Of a DNA stretch of 58,465 bases, positions 23,460-31,820 are shown piece after piece. The DNA lies in contig MEZH01000007.1 in NCBI GenBank assembly GCA_001775995.1, positions 264,806 through 323,270 on the forward strand, given 5' to 3'. A model generated the notes under the pieces. It was not told the origin of the DNA, ran no database searches, and saw only the letters and a program-made list of their open reading frames with translations. Each line of letters starts with the position of its first letter. Positions within the stretch are counted from its first letter, which is position 1. The DNA is from Candidatus Bathyarchaeota archaeon RBG_16_48_13 (GTDB lineage Archaea > Thermoproteota > Bathyarchaeia > RBG-16-48-13). The position numbers and the translations under genes are program-made.

Positions 23460-24539
23460 CTAGGATATAAGTTCGCGCTCAACTTGGCCGGCTATCACGT
23501 CGACTGGGTTCTCCATGTTAGACAGCAGGTTGTTCGCCCGCTCTTTGGAGGCCCGCTTGTATATCTCAAAGTTGTCCAATATGTCAGCCATCTTTAAGAA
23601 GGCCTTGTTTGGGTCCAGTATCCTGTTGATCAACTTCTCTTTCAAGAGAAATTGCTCCACGAATGTTGGCTCTACAGGGTAGCAGGATATCGTAGGTACA
23701 CCGAGCAGCGCAGCCTCGGCGGTCATGGTTCCACCGGCGCCGACGAAGAGGGAACTAAAAAAAAGTAAGCTGGTGCTGTCTATCACCTTGTCCGTCACTG
23801 TCACTTCAGTGTGGAAAGCTGACTTCAGCATGGGGATCTGTTCACTGTAGCGAGGCATGACCACTATCTGGATCTCCTTCTTATACCTCTCCAGCAGGTT
23901 TCTTATGAGGGGGATCACAACGGACTCGCCTTGGGTGACCCTGTCGACGAGGTAGGACGCAAAGGCCTCTTCGACCCTGAATACCACTATGGGCTTGGAC
24001 CCGTCGAGGCTGAGTTGGTATAGGACCGCCGGAGAGGAGGGATAATTCTTGATCCAAGCCGCGGGATCAAGGGCGTTGTACTGAGTGATCAGGTCCGAGC
24101 TTGCACCGAGAGTCAACCAAGCCTTGAGCGGGACAACCTTGGGAGAGAACAATCGTTTGGACAACGGGATGGTCAGTCGAGCCACCGACACTGAGTGGGG
24201 GGAGTCGTTCACAGTGTAGTGTGGTATGGCCAGACCGAAGGCTGTTCGTGCAGCTTCCGGGGAGGCAAAGGCTATTGACAGCTCAGGCTGGAGCTTGGTC
24301 ACGAGGTTGGCAAGCTCAGCGATTCTATTTGCGCTGGCGATTAGTTTGCCCTTGAGGGTTGGCCCCCCGTGCTTGCCGACGACCGCACATTCGAGGCCCT
24401 TCATCTCAACAAGTTCATTGACCTCTTTGTAGTTCCTAGTCGTGTAGAATACTTCGTTCCCCTTAACGCGTAGCTTCTTGCCAAGTTCCACCATGAATAG
24501 GAATTGTTTTGGGGTAAGTATGTCGAGCCAGACCCTCAG
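23460..24539 (-). CDS. DUF354 family protein (GT-B-like, polysaccharide-associated), apparent CUG start
   Basis: DUF354 proteins resemble UDP-GlcNAc 2-epimerases and GT-B glycosyltransferases and usually sit in surface-sugar clusters, as here. Blocks are TVNDSPHSVSVARLTIPL, VVFRVEEAFASYL and the C-terminal FFSSLFVGAGGTMTAEAALLGVP, a nucleotide-sugar site pattern. The first ATG (24494) would truncate the family's N-terminal strand. Reading upstream in frame gives LRVWLDILTPKQFLFMVEL, the expected start, with CTG (24537-24539) in the Met position 6 bases after GGAGGT. I annotate the 359-residue form and treat the CUG start as probable. Confidence 0.85.
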   Translation of the reverse strand: MRVWLDILTPKQFLFMVELGKKLRVKGNEVFYTTRNYKEVNELVEMKGLECAVVGKHGGPTLKGKLIASANRIAELANLVTKLQPELSIAFASPEAARTAFGLAIPHYTVNDSPHSVSVARLTIPLSKRLFSPKVVPLKAWLTLGASSDLITQYNALDPAAWIKNYPSSPAVLYQLSLDGSKPIVVFRVEEAFASYLVDRVTQGESVVIPLIRNLLERYKKEIQIVVMPRYSEQIPMLKSAFHTEVTVTDKVIDSTSLLFFSSLFVGAGGTMTAEAALLGVPTISCYPVEPTFVEQFLLKEKLINRILDPNKAFLKMADILDNFEIYKRASKERANNLLSNMENPVDVIAGQVERELIS

Positions 24540-24616
24540 TTTCTTACCTCCATATCTTGACCCCGATGTTGGGATATAGATAAGATTAAGTTCATTACTT
24601 TAACGGAAGGGCAGGC

Positions 24617-25267
24617 TTATTTTAGGTGGAGCTTCAGAATTGAGAAGGCCTTCTTCAGCTGGTTTGTTAAGCTTGAAGCCATTCCTTCAGGGTGTGTCTT
24701 TTTGTCTCTTATGGCTTTCAGGACTCCTTCAACCGTCAGGGATTCTACCTCTATTACTGTGAAGGTGTCTCCGATGGTTTCCAAGATGTGGGAGTCGCTC
24801 CCCCCCAGCTGGGCGAGACCAAGCCGTTCTGCAAGGGCCATCCCCAGCCTGCTGGAACGCTGGAAGAGGGGGTAGGAGGCGTTCATGACCTCTACTGCGT
24901 CGAACCTCCCAGACTCTATGATCTTCTGGTCTATCTTCTGAGCCATCAAGCTGAAGGGGTGCGAAACCACCGACAAGCCTCCTACCTCCCTTATCCTGTC
25001 AGCAGTCTCAGAGGCTGGGAGCCCGCTCGGTATGGACTGATCAACACCTATCCCTAGGAGGTGGCCCTCTGAGGTGGAGACCTCTATCCCTGGAACTAGG
25101 AGAAAATCGCCGGCGCTGTATTGGGAAGTCTTTGTGGCTACGTCGTGGTCCGTTATGGCTATCCCTTGGAGGCCTCTCTGCCTAGCCTTCGCTATGGCTT
25201 CGGGGATAGTGATTGATGAATCATGGGATCGATCTGAGTGGACATGGAGGTCGATCTTTATACGCAC
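24617..25267 (-). CDS. PHP-domain metallohydrolase
   Basis: This 216-residue member of the polymerase-and-histidinol-phosphatase superfamily has the metal ligands DLHVHSDRSHD at the N-terminus, ITDHD at about residues 38-42, PGIEVST, VVSHPFS, and GGSDSHI near the C-terminus. That is a complete set for a trinuclear metal site. Substrates of such stand-alone PHP proteins include nucleoside 3',5'-bisphosphates and phosphosugars; which applies here cannot be told. The GTG start lies 4 bases after the metG stop, so it is co-transcribed with methionyl-tRNA synthetase. Confidence 0.88.
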   Translation of the reverse strand: MRIKIDLHVHSDRSHDSSITIPEAIAKARQRGLQGIAITDHDVATKTSQYSAGDFLLVPGIEVSTSEGHLLGIGVDQSIPSGLPASETADRIREVGGLSVVSHPFSLMAQKIDQKIIESGRFDAVEVMNASYPLFQRSSRLGMALAERLGLAQLGGSDSHILETIGDTFTVIEVESLTVEGVLKAIRDKKTHPEGMASSLTNQLKKAFSILKLHLK

Positions 25268-25271
25268 CGGA

Positions 25272-27287
25272 TCACCTGATCTTGCTTCCCGGCATGGTCG
25301 GTTGGTTCGGTTGGAGGATGACGATCTTCTCCCCGTCCTCTGCGGCGAGGATCATCACTTGGGATTCCACGTCAAAAATCTTCGTCGGCTTCAGATTGAC
25401 TATGACGGCTATTTCCCTACCTTTGAGCTCTTCCACTGTATATTGCTGAGCGATGCCCGAGATGGCCTGCTTAATGTTCTTTCCTCCTATATCTACGAGG
25501 AGCTTGAGGAGCTTGTCCGAGCCCTTCACCCGCTCGGCATCAACGATCTTCCCGATCCTCAGGTCGTTCTTCATGAAGTCCTCCATGGTTATCTGAGGCT
25601 TCGTGCCGACTGCTTCGAGAGATTCTTTGAGCTCTTCCTTCTGCTTTTGAAGAGTCTTGTCTTCTATCTTGACGAATAGGGGTTGTGGCTTCAATATCGC
25701 GTGACCGGGCGAGATTTCCTTGGGGATGTCTTGCCACCTCTGTTCGTGAATGCTTCCTTCCATGTCGAGGGTGCTCCAGATCTTCTCGGCAGTAAATGGG
25801 AGGAAGGGTTCAAGCATGATCGCAAGTGCTTTGACAATCTGGGTTCCGACGTTTAGAGTTGTGGCTGCGCTCTCTTTGGCGGTCTTCAGGAATTTCCAGG
25901 GTTCCTTGTCGTTGAAGTATTTGTTTCCGTGGGCGGCCAGATCGATTATGGTCTTGAGGGCTGAGTGGAAACTGAACTCATCGAGGAAGATAGCCACCTG
26001 GTCCGCGGCCTCTCGGATCTTTTTCAGCGCTACTTTGTCGTCCTCGTTCATTTCTGCTGGGGCGGGGATCTTGGCGTCGAAGTAGTTGGCGACGAAGGAG
26101 AGATTCCTGTGGATGAAGTTGCCGAGGATGTCAGCGAGCTCGTCATTGTGTCTCTTTGCGAAGTCGTCCCAAGAGAAATCTGCGTCCTTGTTGAGTGGGG
26201 ACGAGATTGTGAGATAGTACCTAAGAGGGTCGGGCTCAAAGGTTTTCAGGTACTCAGATATCTCCACTACCCATCTGCGGGTCTTGGACATCTTCTTCCC
26301 CTCAAGGGTCAAGTACTCCCCGGCCACTACGGCTGTGGGCAAGTTGTACTCGCCGCGGGCCTTTAGCATAGCTGGCCAGAAGATGGCGTGGTGGTAGATT
26401 ATGTCCTTCCCTATGAAGTGGTAGATCTCGCTCCCCTCGCTCTGCCAGTACTGGTGCCACCCATTTGGGTTGCCTTTGGACTCCTGCCAGAGTCGCGTCG
26501 CGGTTATGTAACCGATAGGGGCGTCGAACCAGACGTAGAGGACTTTGTCCTCTGCACCCTCCATCGGGACTGGGGTACCCCACTTCATGTCCCTTGTTAT
26601 GCACCAGTCTCTCAACCCCTCGTTTATCCACTGGATAGCGTAGTTCTTGACATTGCTCGCTATCCTCTTGTTGCCCTTCAGCCATCCTTCAACGAAGGGT
26701 TGCAGGGCACTGAGCTTAAAGAACCAATGCTTTGTCGCCCTTATGATCGGTCTTGTGCCGCACGTTATGCAGTATGGTGCTATAAGCTCCGTGGGCTTCA
26801 GATATCTGCCGCAGCTCTCGCATTGATCCCCTCGTGCGTTCTCGGCTTTGCAGTGGGGGCAGTTCCCTTGGACGTAACGGTCCGGCAGGAATCTCTTGTC
26901 CTTCGGGCAGTAGAACTGTTCGATCTCAGATTCGTAAATGTAGCCGTTTTCGAGGATGCGGCTGAAGAAGTCCTGAGTGAGCTCATCGTGGGCCGGTTCG
27001 GTGGTGCGTGAGAAGATGTCAAAGGAGCAGCCCATTTTCTGCAAGTCTTGGCGGATGAGGGCGTGATACTTGTCGGCGACCGCTTTTGGAGTTATGTGTT
27101 CCTTCTCGGCTTCGACGGCTATCGGGGTGCCGTGTTCATCGGTGGCGCAGATATAGGCGGCGTCGTACCCTTGGAGCCTCTTGAACCGCGCGAATATGTC
27201 GGCGGGTATGTACGTCGAGCGCAAGTGTCCGAGGTGAAGGCGGTAGTTGGCATATGGTAGGGCAGCCGTCACTAGTATCTTCTTCAT
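25272..27287 (-). CDS. metG: Methionyl-tRNA synthetase with fused C-terminal tRNA-binding domain
   Basis: This 671-residue class I synthetase has the HIGH-like HLGH in YANYRLHLGHLRSTY and a zinc-knuckle pair CPHCKAENARGDQCESCGR plus APYCITCGTRP. The KMSKS motif KMSKTRRW follows. The C-terminal EMAP-II/Trbp-like OB domain occupies about the last 105 residues (FMKNDLRIGKIVDAERVKG through VIVNLKPTKIF). In many archaea this OB domain is a separate gene; here it is fused. The gene follows ahcY by 27 bases and precedes the PHP gene by 4, so one transcript is likely. Confidence 0.97.
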   Translation of the reverse strand: MKKILVTAALPYANYRLHLGHLRSTYIPADIFARFKRLQGYDAAYICATDEHGTPIAVEAEKEHITPKAVADKYHALIRQDLQKMGCSFDIFSRTTEPAHDELTQDFFSRILENGYIYESEIEQFYCPKDKRFLPDRYVQGNCPHCKAENARGDQCESCGRYLKPTELIAPYCITCGTRPIIRATKHWFFKLSALQPFVEGWLKGNKRIASNVKNYAIQWINEGLRDWCITRDMKWGTPVPMEGAEDKVLYVWFDAPIGYITATRLWQESKGNPNGWHQYWQSEGSEIYHFIGKDIIYHHAIFWPAMLKARGEYNLPTAVVAGEYLTLEGKKMSKTRRWVVEISEYLKTFEPDPLRYYLTISSPLNKDADFSWDDFAKRHNDELADILGNFIHRNLSFVANYFDAKIPAPAEMNEDDKVALKKIREAADQVAIFLDEFSFHSALKTIIDLAAHGNKYFNDKEPWKFLKTAKESAATTLNVGTQIVKALAIMLEPFLPFTAEKIWSTLDMEGSIHEQRWQDIPKEISPGHAILKPQPLFVKIEDKTLQKQKEELKESLEAVGTKPQITMEDFMKNDLRIGKIVDAERVKGSDKLLKLLVDIGGKNIKQAISGIAQQYTVEELKGREIAVIVNLKPTKIFDVESQVMILAAEDGEKIVILQPNQPTMPGSKIR

Positions 27288-27314
27288 GAGTTTGCACTCG
27301 CTTCCTTGATTATC

Positions 27315-28577
27315 CTAAATGGTGCCGATTTCCCAGCTCGCGAGGTATTTGCGCTGTTCCTCTGTTAGGGTATCTATCTGCACGCCCATGGATTCGAGCT
27401 TGTGCTGGGCCACGGAGAGGTCTAGTTTCTCCGGGACAGTGTAAACCTTTGGCTTCAGCTCCTTTCCGTGGTTCTTTATGTATTCGGCGCTGAGGCTCTG
27501 GTTTGCGAAGGACATATCCATGACCTCACTGGGGTGGCCTTCCGCGGCCGCCAAGTTGACCAGCCGGCCATCTGCAAGGAGGTAGAGGTGTTTCCCATTC
27601 TTGAAAACGTATTCCTCAACGTTCTCTCGGATCTTCCTCTTCGCCTTGGCAAGATTCTCCAGGTCGTTTATGGCGAGTTCGACGTTGAAGTGGCCGCTGT
27701 TCGCCAGGATGGCCAAGTCCTTCATCTTGGACATATGTTTGGCTGTTATAACGTTGATGTTGCCGGTAACAGTCACGAATATGTCGCCGACCTCGGCAGC
27801 CTCGTCCATGGTGGAGACGGTGAAGCCGTCCATAATGGCCTCAAGTGCTTTCAGAGGATTAACCTCGGTGACGATGACGTTGGACCCCATGCCCCTCGCC
27901 CTCATAGCTAGGCCCCTACCGCACCACCCATAGCCAGCGACTACGAAGGTTTTTCCGGCCAAGAGGACGTTGGTGGCCCGAAGTATGCCGTCGAGGGTGC
28001 TCTGGCCCGTCCCGTACCTATTGTCGAAAAGGTATTTTGTGTAGGCGTCGTTGACAGCTATGATGGGATATTTAAGCTCACCTCGTTCGGCCATCGCCCT
28101 GAGTCTAACTACACCCGTGGTGGTTTCCTCAGTGCCACCTATGACATTCGTCAGGAGGGGTCGCTTCTTGGTGTGGAGGGTTGTGACCAGGTCAGCACCA
28201 TCGTCCATGGTGACGTTGGGTTCGATCTTTAGTGCGTTCTCTATGCAGTGGAAATATTCATCTGGATTTTGGCCGCGCCATGCATACACTGCGACGCCTT
28301 CCTCGGCCAAGGCCGCAGCCACTTCGTCTTGAGTGGAGAGCGGATTGGATCCACAAAGGGAGACCTGGGCTCCTCCAACCCTCAGCGTCCTGACAAGGAC
28401 ACCTGTCTCCTTCGTGACATGCAGGCACGCCGCCAGCTTGACCCCTTCGAGGGGTTTCTCCATCTGGAAGCGCGCCTTGATCTTCATGAGGACAGGCATG
28501 TGATCTTCTGCCCATTGCATGAGAGAGTGTCCATCCTCAGCGAGTGCAATATCCTTTACCTGATACTCTTTCGCCAA
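27315..28577 (-). CDS. ahcY: S-adenosylhomocysteinase
   Basis: This 420-residue NAD-dependent enzyme splits S-adenosylhomocysteine to homocysteine and adenosine, closing the methyl cycle. Key blocks are [52 protein letters not shown] (catalytic Lys/Asn) and the Rossmann motif [19 protein letters not shown]. The C-terminal [14 protein letters not shown] helix precedes [11 protein letters not shown] rather than the KPDHYRY end of bacterial/eukaryal long forms, as is usual in archaea. It leads ahcY-metG-PHP and is divergent from the aIF2-beta gene. Confidence 0.97.
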   Translation of the reverse strand: MAKEYQVKDIALAEDGHSLMQWAEDHMPVLMKIKARFQMEKPLEGVKLAACLHVTKETGVLVRTLRVGGAQVSLCGSNPLSTQDEVAAALAEEGVAVYAWRGQNPDEYFHCIENALKIEPNVTMDDGADLVTTLHTKKRPLLTNVIGGTEETTTGVVRLRAMAERGELKYPIIAVNDAYTKYLFDNRYGTGQSTLDGILRATNVLLAGKTFVVAGYGWCGRGLAMRARGMGSNVIVTEVNPLKALEAIMDGFTVSTMDEAAEVGDIFVTVTGNINVITAKHMSKMKDLAILANSGHFNVELAINDLENLAKAKRKIRENVEEYVFKNGKHLYLLADGRLVNLAAAEGHPSEVMDMSFANQSLSAEYIKNHGKELKPKVYTVPEKLDLSVAQHKLESMGVQIDTLTEEQRKYLASWEIGTI

Positions 28578-28641
28578 AAGTCTCGACCTCGGTACATCCC
28601 TTTTCGGGTTCGTTTCACCAGATAAAAGCTCAGCTGCAACT

Positions 28642-28652
28642 TAATATATATT
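28642..28652. promoter_or_regulatory. Palindromic TATA box between ahcY and the aIF2-beta gene
   Basis: TAATATATATT lies about 57 bases from the aIF2-beta ATG (28709) and 65 bases from the ahcY ATG (28577). Being symmetric, it could serve both divergent genes. A second T-rich box (GTTTTATC at 28661) may serve the plus strand. Confidence 0.5.
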
Positions 28653-28708
28653 GCACAAAGGTTTTATCGGCGGTGGGCTGGTAGAATAATCTAAAATAAA
28701 AGGGAAAG

Positions 28709-29131
28709 ATGATTGCCGTGGACCTCAGAGAATACGAGAAGAACCTCGACCTTGCACTCAGCCAGCTCCCCCAAATGAAGGAGGCAAGGGACAGGTTCGA
28801 GATGCCGAAGCTGCAAGTCAACGTTAGTGGCAACAGGACGACGATCGCCAACTTCAAGGAGGTATGCGACGCCATCAACAGGGATCCGATGCACGTTATG
28901 AAGTTCCTCGCCAAGGAGATGGCAACCTCTGGAACGATCGAAGGGGGGCGGGTAGTGTTCCAAGGGAAGTTCTGGGAGGACGCCCTGACAAGGCTCATGG
29001 GTCGATACGTCAAGGAGTTCGTCATCTGCAGCACCTGCGGCAGGCCAGACACCAAGATCGTGAAGCAGGAAAGGTTCTTCTTTTTGGTGTGCGAGGCGTG
29101 TGGCGCGAGGGCACCGATGAGGCACGTATAG
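28709..29131 (+). CDS. Translation initiation factor aIF2, beta subunit
   Basis: This 140-residue subunit of the heterotrimeric aIF2 delivers Met-tRNAi to the small ribosomal subunit. It has the alpha-beta core (RFEMPKLQVNVSGNRTTIANF, MHVMKFLAKEMATSG, RVVFQGKF) followed by the C4 zinc ribbon (FVICSTCGRPDTKI and FLVCEACGARAPM). Length is standard. It begins the plus-strand information-processing run through topoisomerase VI B, and the DUF424 gene follows within 4 to 16 bases. Confidence 0.96.
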   Translation: MIAVDLREYEKNLDLALSQLPQMKEARDRFEMPKLQVNVSGNRTTIANFKEVCDAINRDPMHVMKFLAKEMATSGTIEGGRVVFQGKFWEDALTRLMGRYVKEFVICSTCGRPDTKIVKQERFFFLVCEACGARAPMRHV

Positions 29132-29135
29132 TGGA

Positions 29136-29447
29136 GTGACCGGAGCGATGCCAAGCGCCTACGTGAACGTGATCAGGGCCCAGGGACAGGTCTTAGTGGC
29201 AGCTTGCGACGAGGGCATCCTAGGCAAGACGCTCACCGACGGGAAGATCAGGTTCGAGGTGAAAAGCTCCTTCTATAAGGGGAACAAGATGGACGTGGAC
29301 AGGGCGCTGGAGCTGATAGACAACTGCACAATAGCGAACCTTGTAGGCACGGAAATCGTTGGGAAGGCAGTCGATGCGGGGCTGGTCCATCCTCAGGGTA
29401 TACTGAAGATCTGCGGCGTGCCTCACGCTCAAATAGTGAAGCTCTAA
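29136..29447 (+). CDS. DUF424 family protein
   Basis: This protein of about 100 residues belongs to the archaeal DUF424 family, commonly found next to the aIF2-beta gene as here. Recognisable features are VNVIRAQGQVLVAACDEGILG near the N-terminus, a central helix containing MDVDRALELIDNC, and the ending GILKICGVPHAQIVKL. Function is unknown; conserved linkage with aIF2-beta suggests translation or RNA. GTG 29136 and ATG 29148 are both possible starts. The second gives MPSAYVNV, closer to family length, but has CGGAG only 2 bases away. Confidence 0.85.
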   Translation: MTGAMPSAYVNVIRAQGQVLVAACDEGILGKTLTDGKIRFEVKSSFYKGNKMDVDRALELIDNCTIANLVGTEIVGKAVDAGLVHPQGILKICGVPHAQIVKL

Positions 29448-29547
29448 AGTCCAAAGAAAGTTGGATCTATAGCGCTCGTGCATACTAGAAAAATGAGTGG
29501 GCACTTACTTTTGAGTTGTCCCATAAGACAAGGTGGGAAGGTAACCT

Positions 29548-29859
29548 CTAAGAAGCGACCTTCATCAAGACTTCTGTCCGAGAGTTCGGGTAGGTAGAAT
29601 AGCGAGATGAAGCGGATTCCCAATCTCTTCTGTCTTGGAGGATATATTCATAGATTATCCTGATCCTAGTTCCCTCCTTATGTTTGCCGTCCTCAATCTG
29701 TTCATAGTGTGAATTGGCATAGGTATATGCTACCTTCCAATTGGAGGTCAGGCGCACCCCTCGTTCATCTCCAGTTCCCTTGAATGGAAGGTTTGAAGGG
29801 CCCAGTGCTCTAGCTACTACAATCTCGACCGATTTGGAGTCGCTTCTCCTTCTCGTCAT
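29548..29859 (-). CDS. Hypothetical protein
   Basis: This 103-residue basic protein lies on the strand opposite to its neighbours and stands between DUF424 and aIF1A. It reads smoothly, with alternating beta-like segments (VRLTSNWKVAYTYANSHY, TRIRIIYEYIL), and has no signal peptide, membrane helix or cysteine. I recognise no family. Its isolation and lack of a clear ribosome-binding site lower confidence, but its amino-acid composition is that of a real globular protein. Confidence 0.5.
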   Translation of the reverse strand: MTRRRSDSKSVEIVVARALGPSNLPFKGTGDERGVRLTSNWKVAYTYANSHYEQIEDGKHKEGTRIRIIYEYILQDRRDWESASSRYSTYPNSRTEVLMKVAS

Positions 29860-29985
29860 GGATATTACTCAGGTTGGAAGTTTATTGTAGCGGGACACTA
29901 TTATGATCTTTCAAGAACTAGCTGTATCGCATTTGTAATATTTTTGTGTACTAAGAGTTATCATTAGTAAACCATATGAATTTGT

Positions 29986-30056
29986 TGCCAGGGATATGTG
30001 TAAGAAATAGGCGATTAAACACGCACCCTAAGGCTAGGGCGTGATATTCCCTGGCA
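29986..30056 (+). ncRNA. Candidate structured RNA (long closed hairpin)
   Basis: The segment closes on itself. TGCCAGGGA at the 5' end pairs with TCCCTGGCA at the 3' end (9 bp), then TAT with ATA after a one-base bulge. Inside, GTGT (29998-30001 region) can pair with ACAC, and CACG...CCCTA pairs with TAGGG...CGTG around an AGGC tetraloop. It lies just upstream of the probable aIF1A TATA box. It does not fold as a tRNA (no T loop) and I see no clear C/D boxes. An H/ACA-like guide or an unknown RNA is possible. Transcription on either strand is unproven. Confidence 0.35.
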
Positions 30057-30119
30057 CCCATGGGCATAAGTTTAAGATCACTCGCCAGCGATAAGTCTAG
30101 AAGAGATGGGGCTAGAAGG

Positions 30120-30422
30120 ATGGGAAAGAAGAAGGTTCTTAGCGAGGACGAAATAGGAGAGATGGTCTACCCCAAACAGGGGGAGATCCTTGGCATAGTC
30201 ACGCAGCTCCTCGGGTACGACAGGCTCAATGTCAAATGCAACGATGGCGTTGAAAGGCTCTGCCGGATAAAGGGAAGGATGAAGCGTAAGGTCTGGATCA
30301 AGGTCAACGACATTGTAGTGGTGGCGCCCTGGGACTTTCAGGACAAGCGGGGCGACATTATCTGGAGGTACACGAAGGGCCAAAACCAGTGGCTCAGAAA
30401 CCACGGATACTTGAAAATCTGA
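30120..30422 (+). CDS. Translation initiation factor aIF1A
   Basis: This 100-residue S1/OB-fold protein is the archaeal orthologue of IF1/eIF1A, which binds the A site of the small subunit during initiation. The start MGKKKVLSEDEI is the usual archaeal beginning. YPKQGEILGIVTQLLGYDRL, RIKGRMKRKVWIKVNDIVV and DIIWRYTKGQ complete the OB barrel and C-terminal helix. An in-frame ATG at 30060 would add 20 non-conserved residues overlapping the presumed TATA region (TTTAAG at about 30070), so it is not preferred. The Rio1 kinase gene follows directly. Confidence 0.94.
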   Translation: MGKKKVLSEDEIGEMVYPKQGEILGIVTQLLGYDRLNVKCNDGVERLCRIKGRMKRKVWIKVNDIVVVAPWDFQDKRGDIIWRYTKGQNQWLRNHGYLKI

Positions 30423-30428
30423 CAGTTT

Positions 30429-31250
30429 TTGGAGATTATTGGGGAGAGAATTCGCTCTTTTATGAGGGAAGTCGTCGAGAGAAGGCTCTGGCGCCTCGAA
30501 AAGAGGCACGACAAGGAGCAGTTCGTGAAGCGCAAGCGCTCTGAGGACTACGGGACGCTTGAGGAAGTCTTCGACAAGCCGACCCTCATGACTATTTACA
30601 GGATGCTGAACACGGGTGCGCTGCGAGGGCTCTACGGCATCCTGAACACCGGGAAGGAAGCTCGGGTCTACTTAGGTGAGCTGCCTGACGGTAGCGAGGT
30701 GGCCGTAAAGATTTACTTGACCACCTCCTCTGAGTTCAAGAAGGGCATGCTGATGTACATCGAGGGGGACCCGAGGTTCACCCGAGTCAGGAAGGACACC
30801 CGATCCCTGGTTTACACATGGGCTATGAAGGAGTACAGGAACCTCCTCGCCGCTTTCTACGCAGGGGTCAAGGTGCCGAAGCCCATGAAGGTTGAGAAGA
30901 ACGTGTTGCTCATGGAGTTCATAGGGAAGGATGGCTCTCCGGCTCCGCTCCTCAGGGAGACCCACGCCGAAGATATGCACCAGATCTACAGGACTCTCAT
31001 GAAGTACGTCAGGGCCATGTACAGGAAGGCTCAGCTGGTACACGGAGACCTAAGTGAGTACAATGTCATGATTTACAAGGGGAAACCGGTCGTCTTCGAC
31101 CTCTCCCAAGCCGTCCTTACTGCTCACCCTAGGGCTAAGGAGTATCTCCAGAGGGACCTCTCCAACCTCGAGAGATACTTTGGGAACCTTGGGGTGGAGG
31201 TCAAGCCTATGGACAAGGCGTATGAATGGGTGACAGGGGGCAAGGAGTAG
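30429..31250 (+). CDS. Rio1-type serine/threonine kinase
   Basis: This 273-residue atypical kinase acts in late small-subunit maturation. The Rio-specific GILNTGKEARVYLGEL nucleotide loop is followed by VAVKIYLTTSSEFKK, the catalytic loop LVHGDLSEYNVMI (Asp near residue 206) and the metal-binding Asp in VVFDLSQAV. The N-terminal region is short and basic. Start is TTG at 30429 or ATG at 30462. The cluster aIF1A-Rio1-KH protein is a common archaeal arrangement coupling initiation and ribosome assembly; the KH gene starts at the base after this stop. Confidence 0.93.
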   Translation: MEIIGERIRSFMREVVERRLWRLEKRHDKEQFVKRKRSEDYGTLEEVFDKPTLMTIYRMLNTGALRGLYGILNTGKEARVYLGELPDGSEVAVKIYLTTSSEFKKGMLMYIEGDPRFTRVRKDTRSLVYTWAMKEYRNLLAAFYAGVKVPKPMKVEKNVLLMEFIGKDGSPAPLLRETHAEDMHQIYRTLMKYVRAMYRKAQLVHGDLSEYNVMIYKGKPVVFDLSQAVLTAHPRAKEYLQRDLSNLERYFGNLGVEVKPMDKAYEWVTGGKE

Positions 31251-31820
31251 ATGAACTTCAAAATCCCATTGGACAGGGTCGGTGTTATCATAGGGCCGAA
31301 GGGTTCTACTAAGAGGAAGATTGAGGAGAACTGTGACGTCAGCATCAAAGTTGACGGCGAAACAGGCGACATAGAAGTGATATCGACCTCCCCAAGCGAT
31401 CCCTCAGGAGTTCTGAACGCCCAGAACGTGGTAAATGCTATTGGAAGGGGCTTCTCGCCAGAAAAGGCGTTCCTGCTTTTCAGCGATGAGCGTTACCTAG
31501 AAATATTAGACCTGCGGGATTATCTGGGAAAGTCTCCTGAGAACATCAGGCGAATCAAGGCTAGGTTGATAGGCTCGAAGGGAAAAGCGTGGAGGCTGAT
31601 GGAGGAGCTGAGCGGCGTCGACCTCGCTATCTATGGCCACACAGTAGCCATTATTGGCTACTTAGGCAGAATCGGGATAGCCAAGGAAGCCATACAGATG
31701 ATCATTCAGGGCAACCAGCATGGAACGGTTTACTCCTTCCTACTGAACAAGAAGCGGGAGATAAAGAAGGCTAGAATCCAACTTTGGGAAGAGTCACCGA
31801 AGGGCGAGGAAAGGGACTGA
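31251..31820 (+). CDS. KH-domain protein, archaeal Dim2/Pno1-like
   Basis: This 189-residue RNA-binding protein has two KH domains. The first has VGVIIGPKGSTKRKIEENC (GxxG loop near residue 15), the second ARLIGSKGKAWRLMEELSG near residues 105-123. It matches the Dim2/Krr1-like proteins that bind the 3' end of pre-16S rRNA. Being sandwiched between rio1 and top6B is typical. It starts immediately after the rio1 stop, and its TGA overlaps the top6B ATG (TGATG). Confidence 0.92.
   Translation: MNFKIPLDRVGVIIGPKGSTKRKIEENCDVSIKVDGETGDIEVISTSPSDPSGVLNAQNVVNAIGRGFSPEKAFLLFSDERYLEILDLRDYLGKSPENIRRIKARLIGSKGKAWRLMEELSGVDLAIYGHTVAIIGYLGRIGIAKEAIQMIIQGNQHGTVYSFLLNKKREIKKARIQLWEESPKGEERD

Noticed and set aside
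29940-30060. tRNA-like reading of the hairpin element (GCCAGGG/CCCTGGC-A)
   Set aside because: No T arm with TTC, no D arm and CCC instead of CCA; listed as a structured RNA candidate instead.
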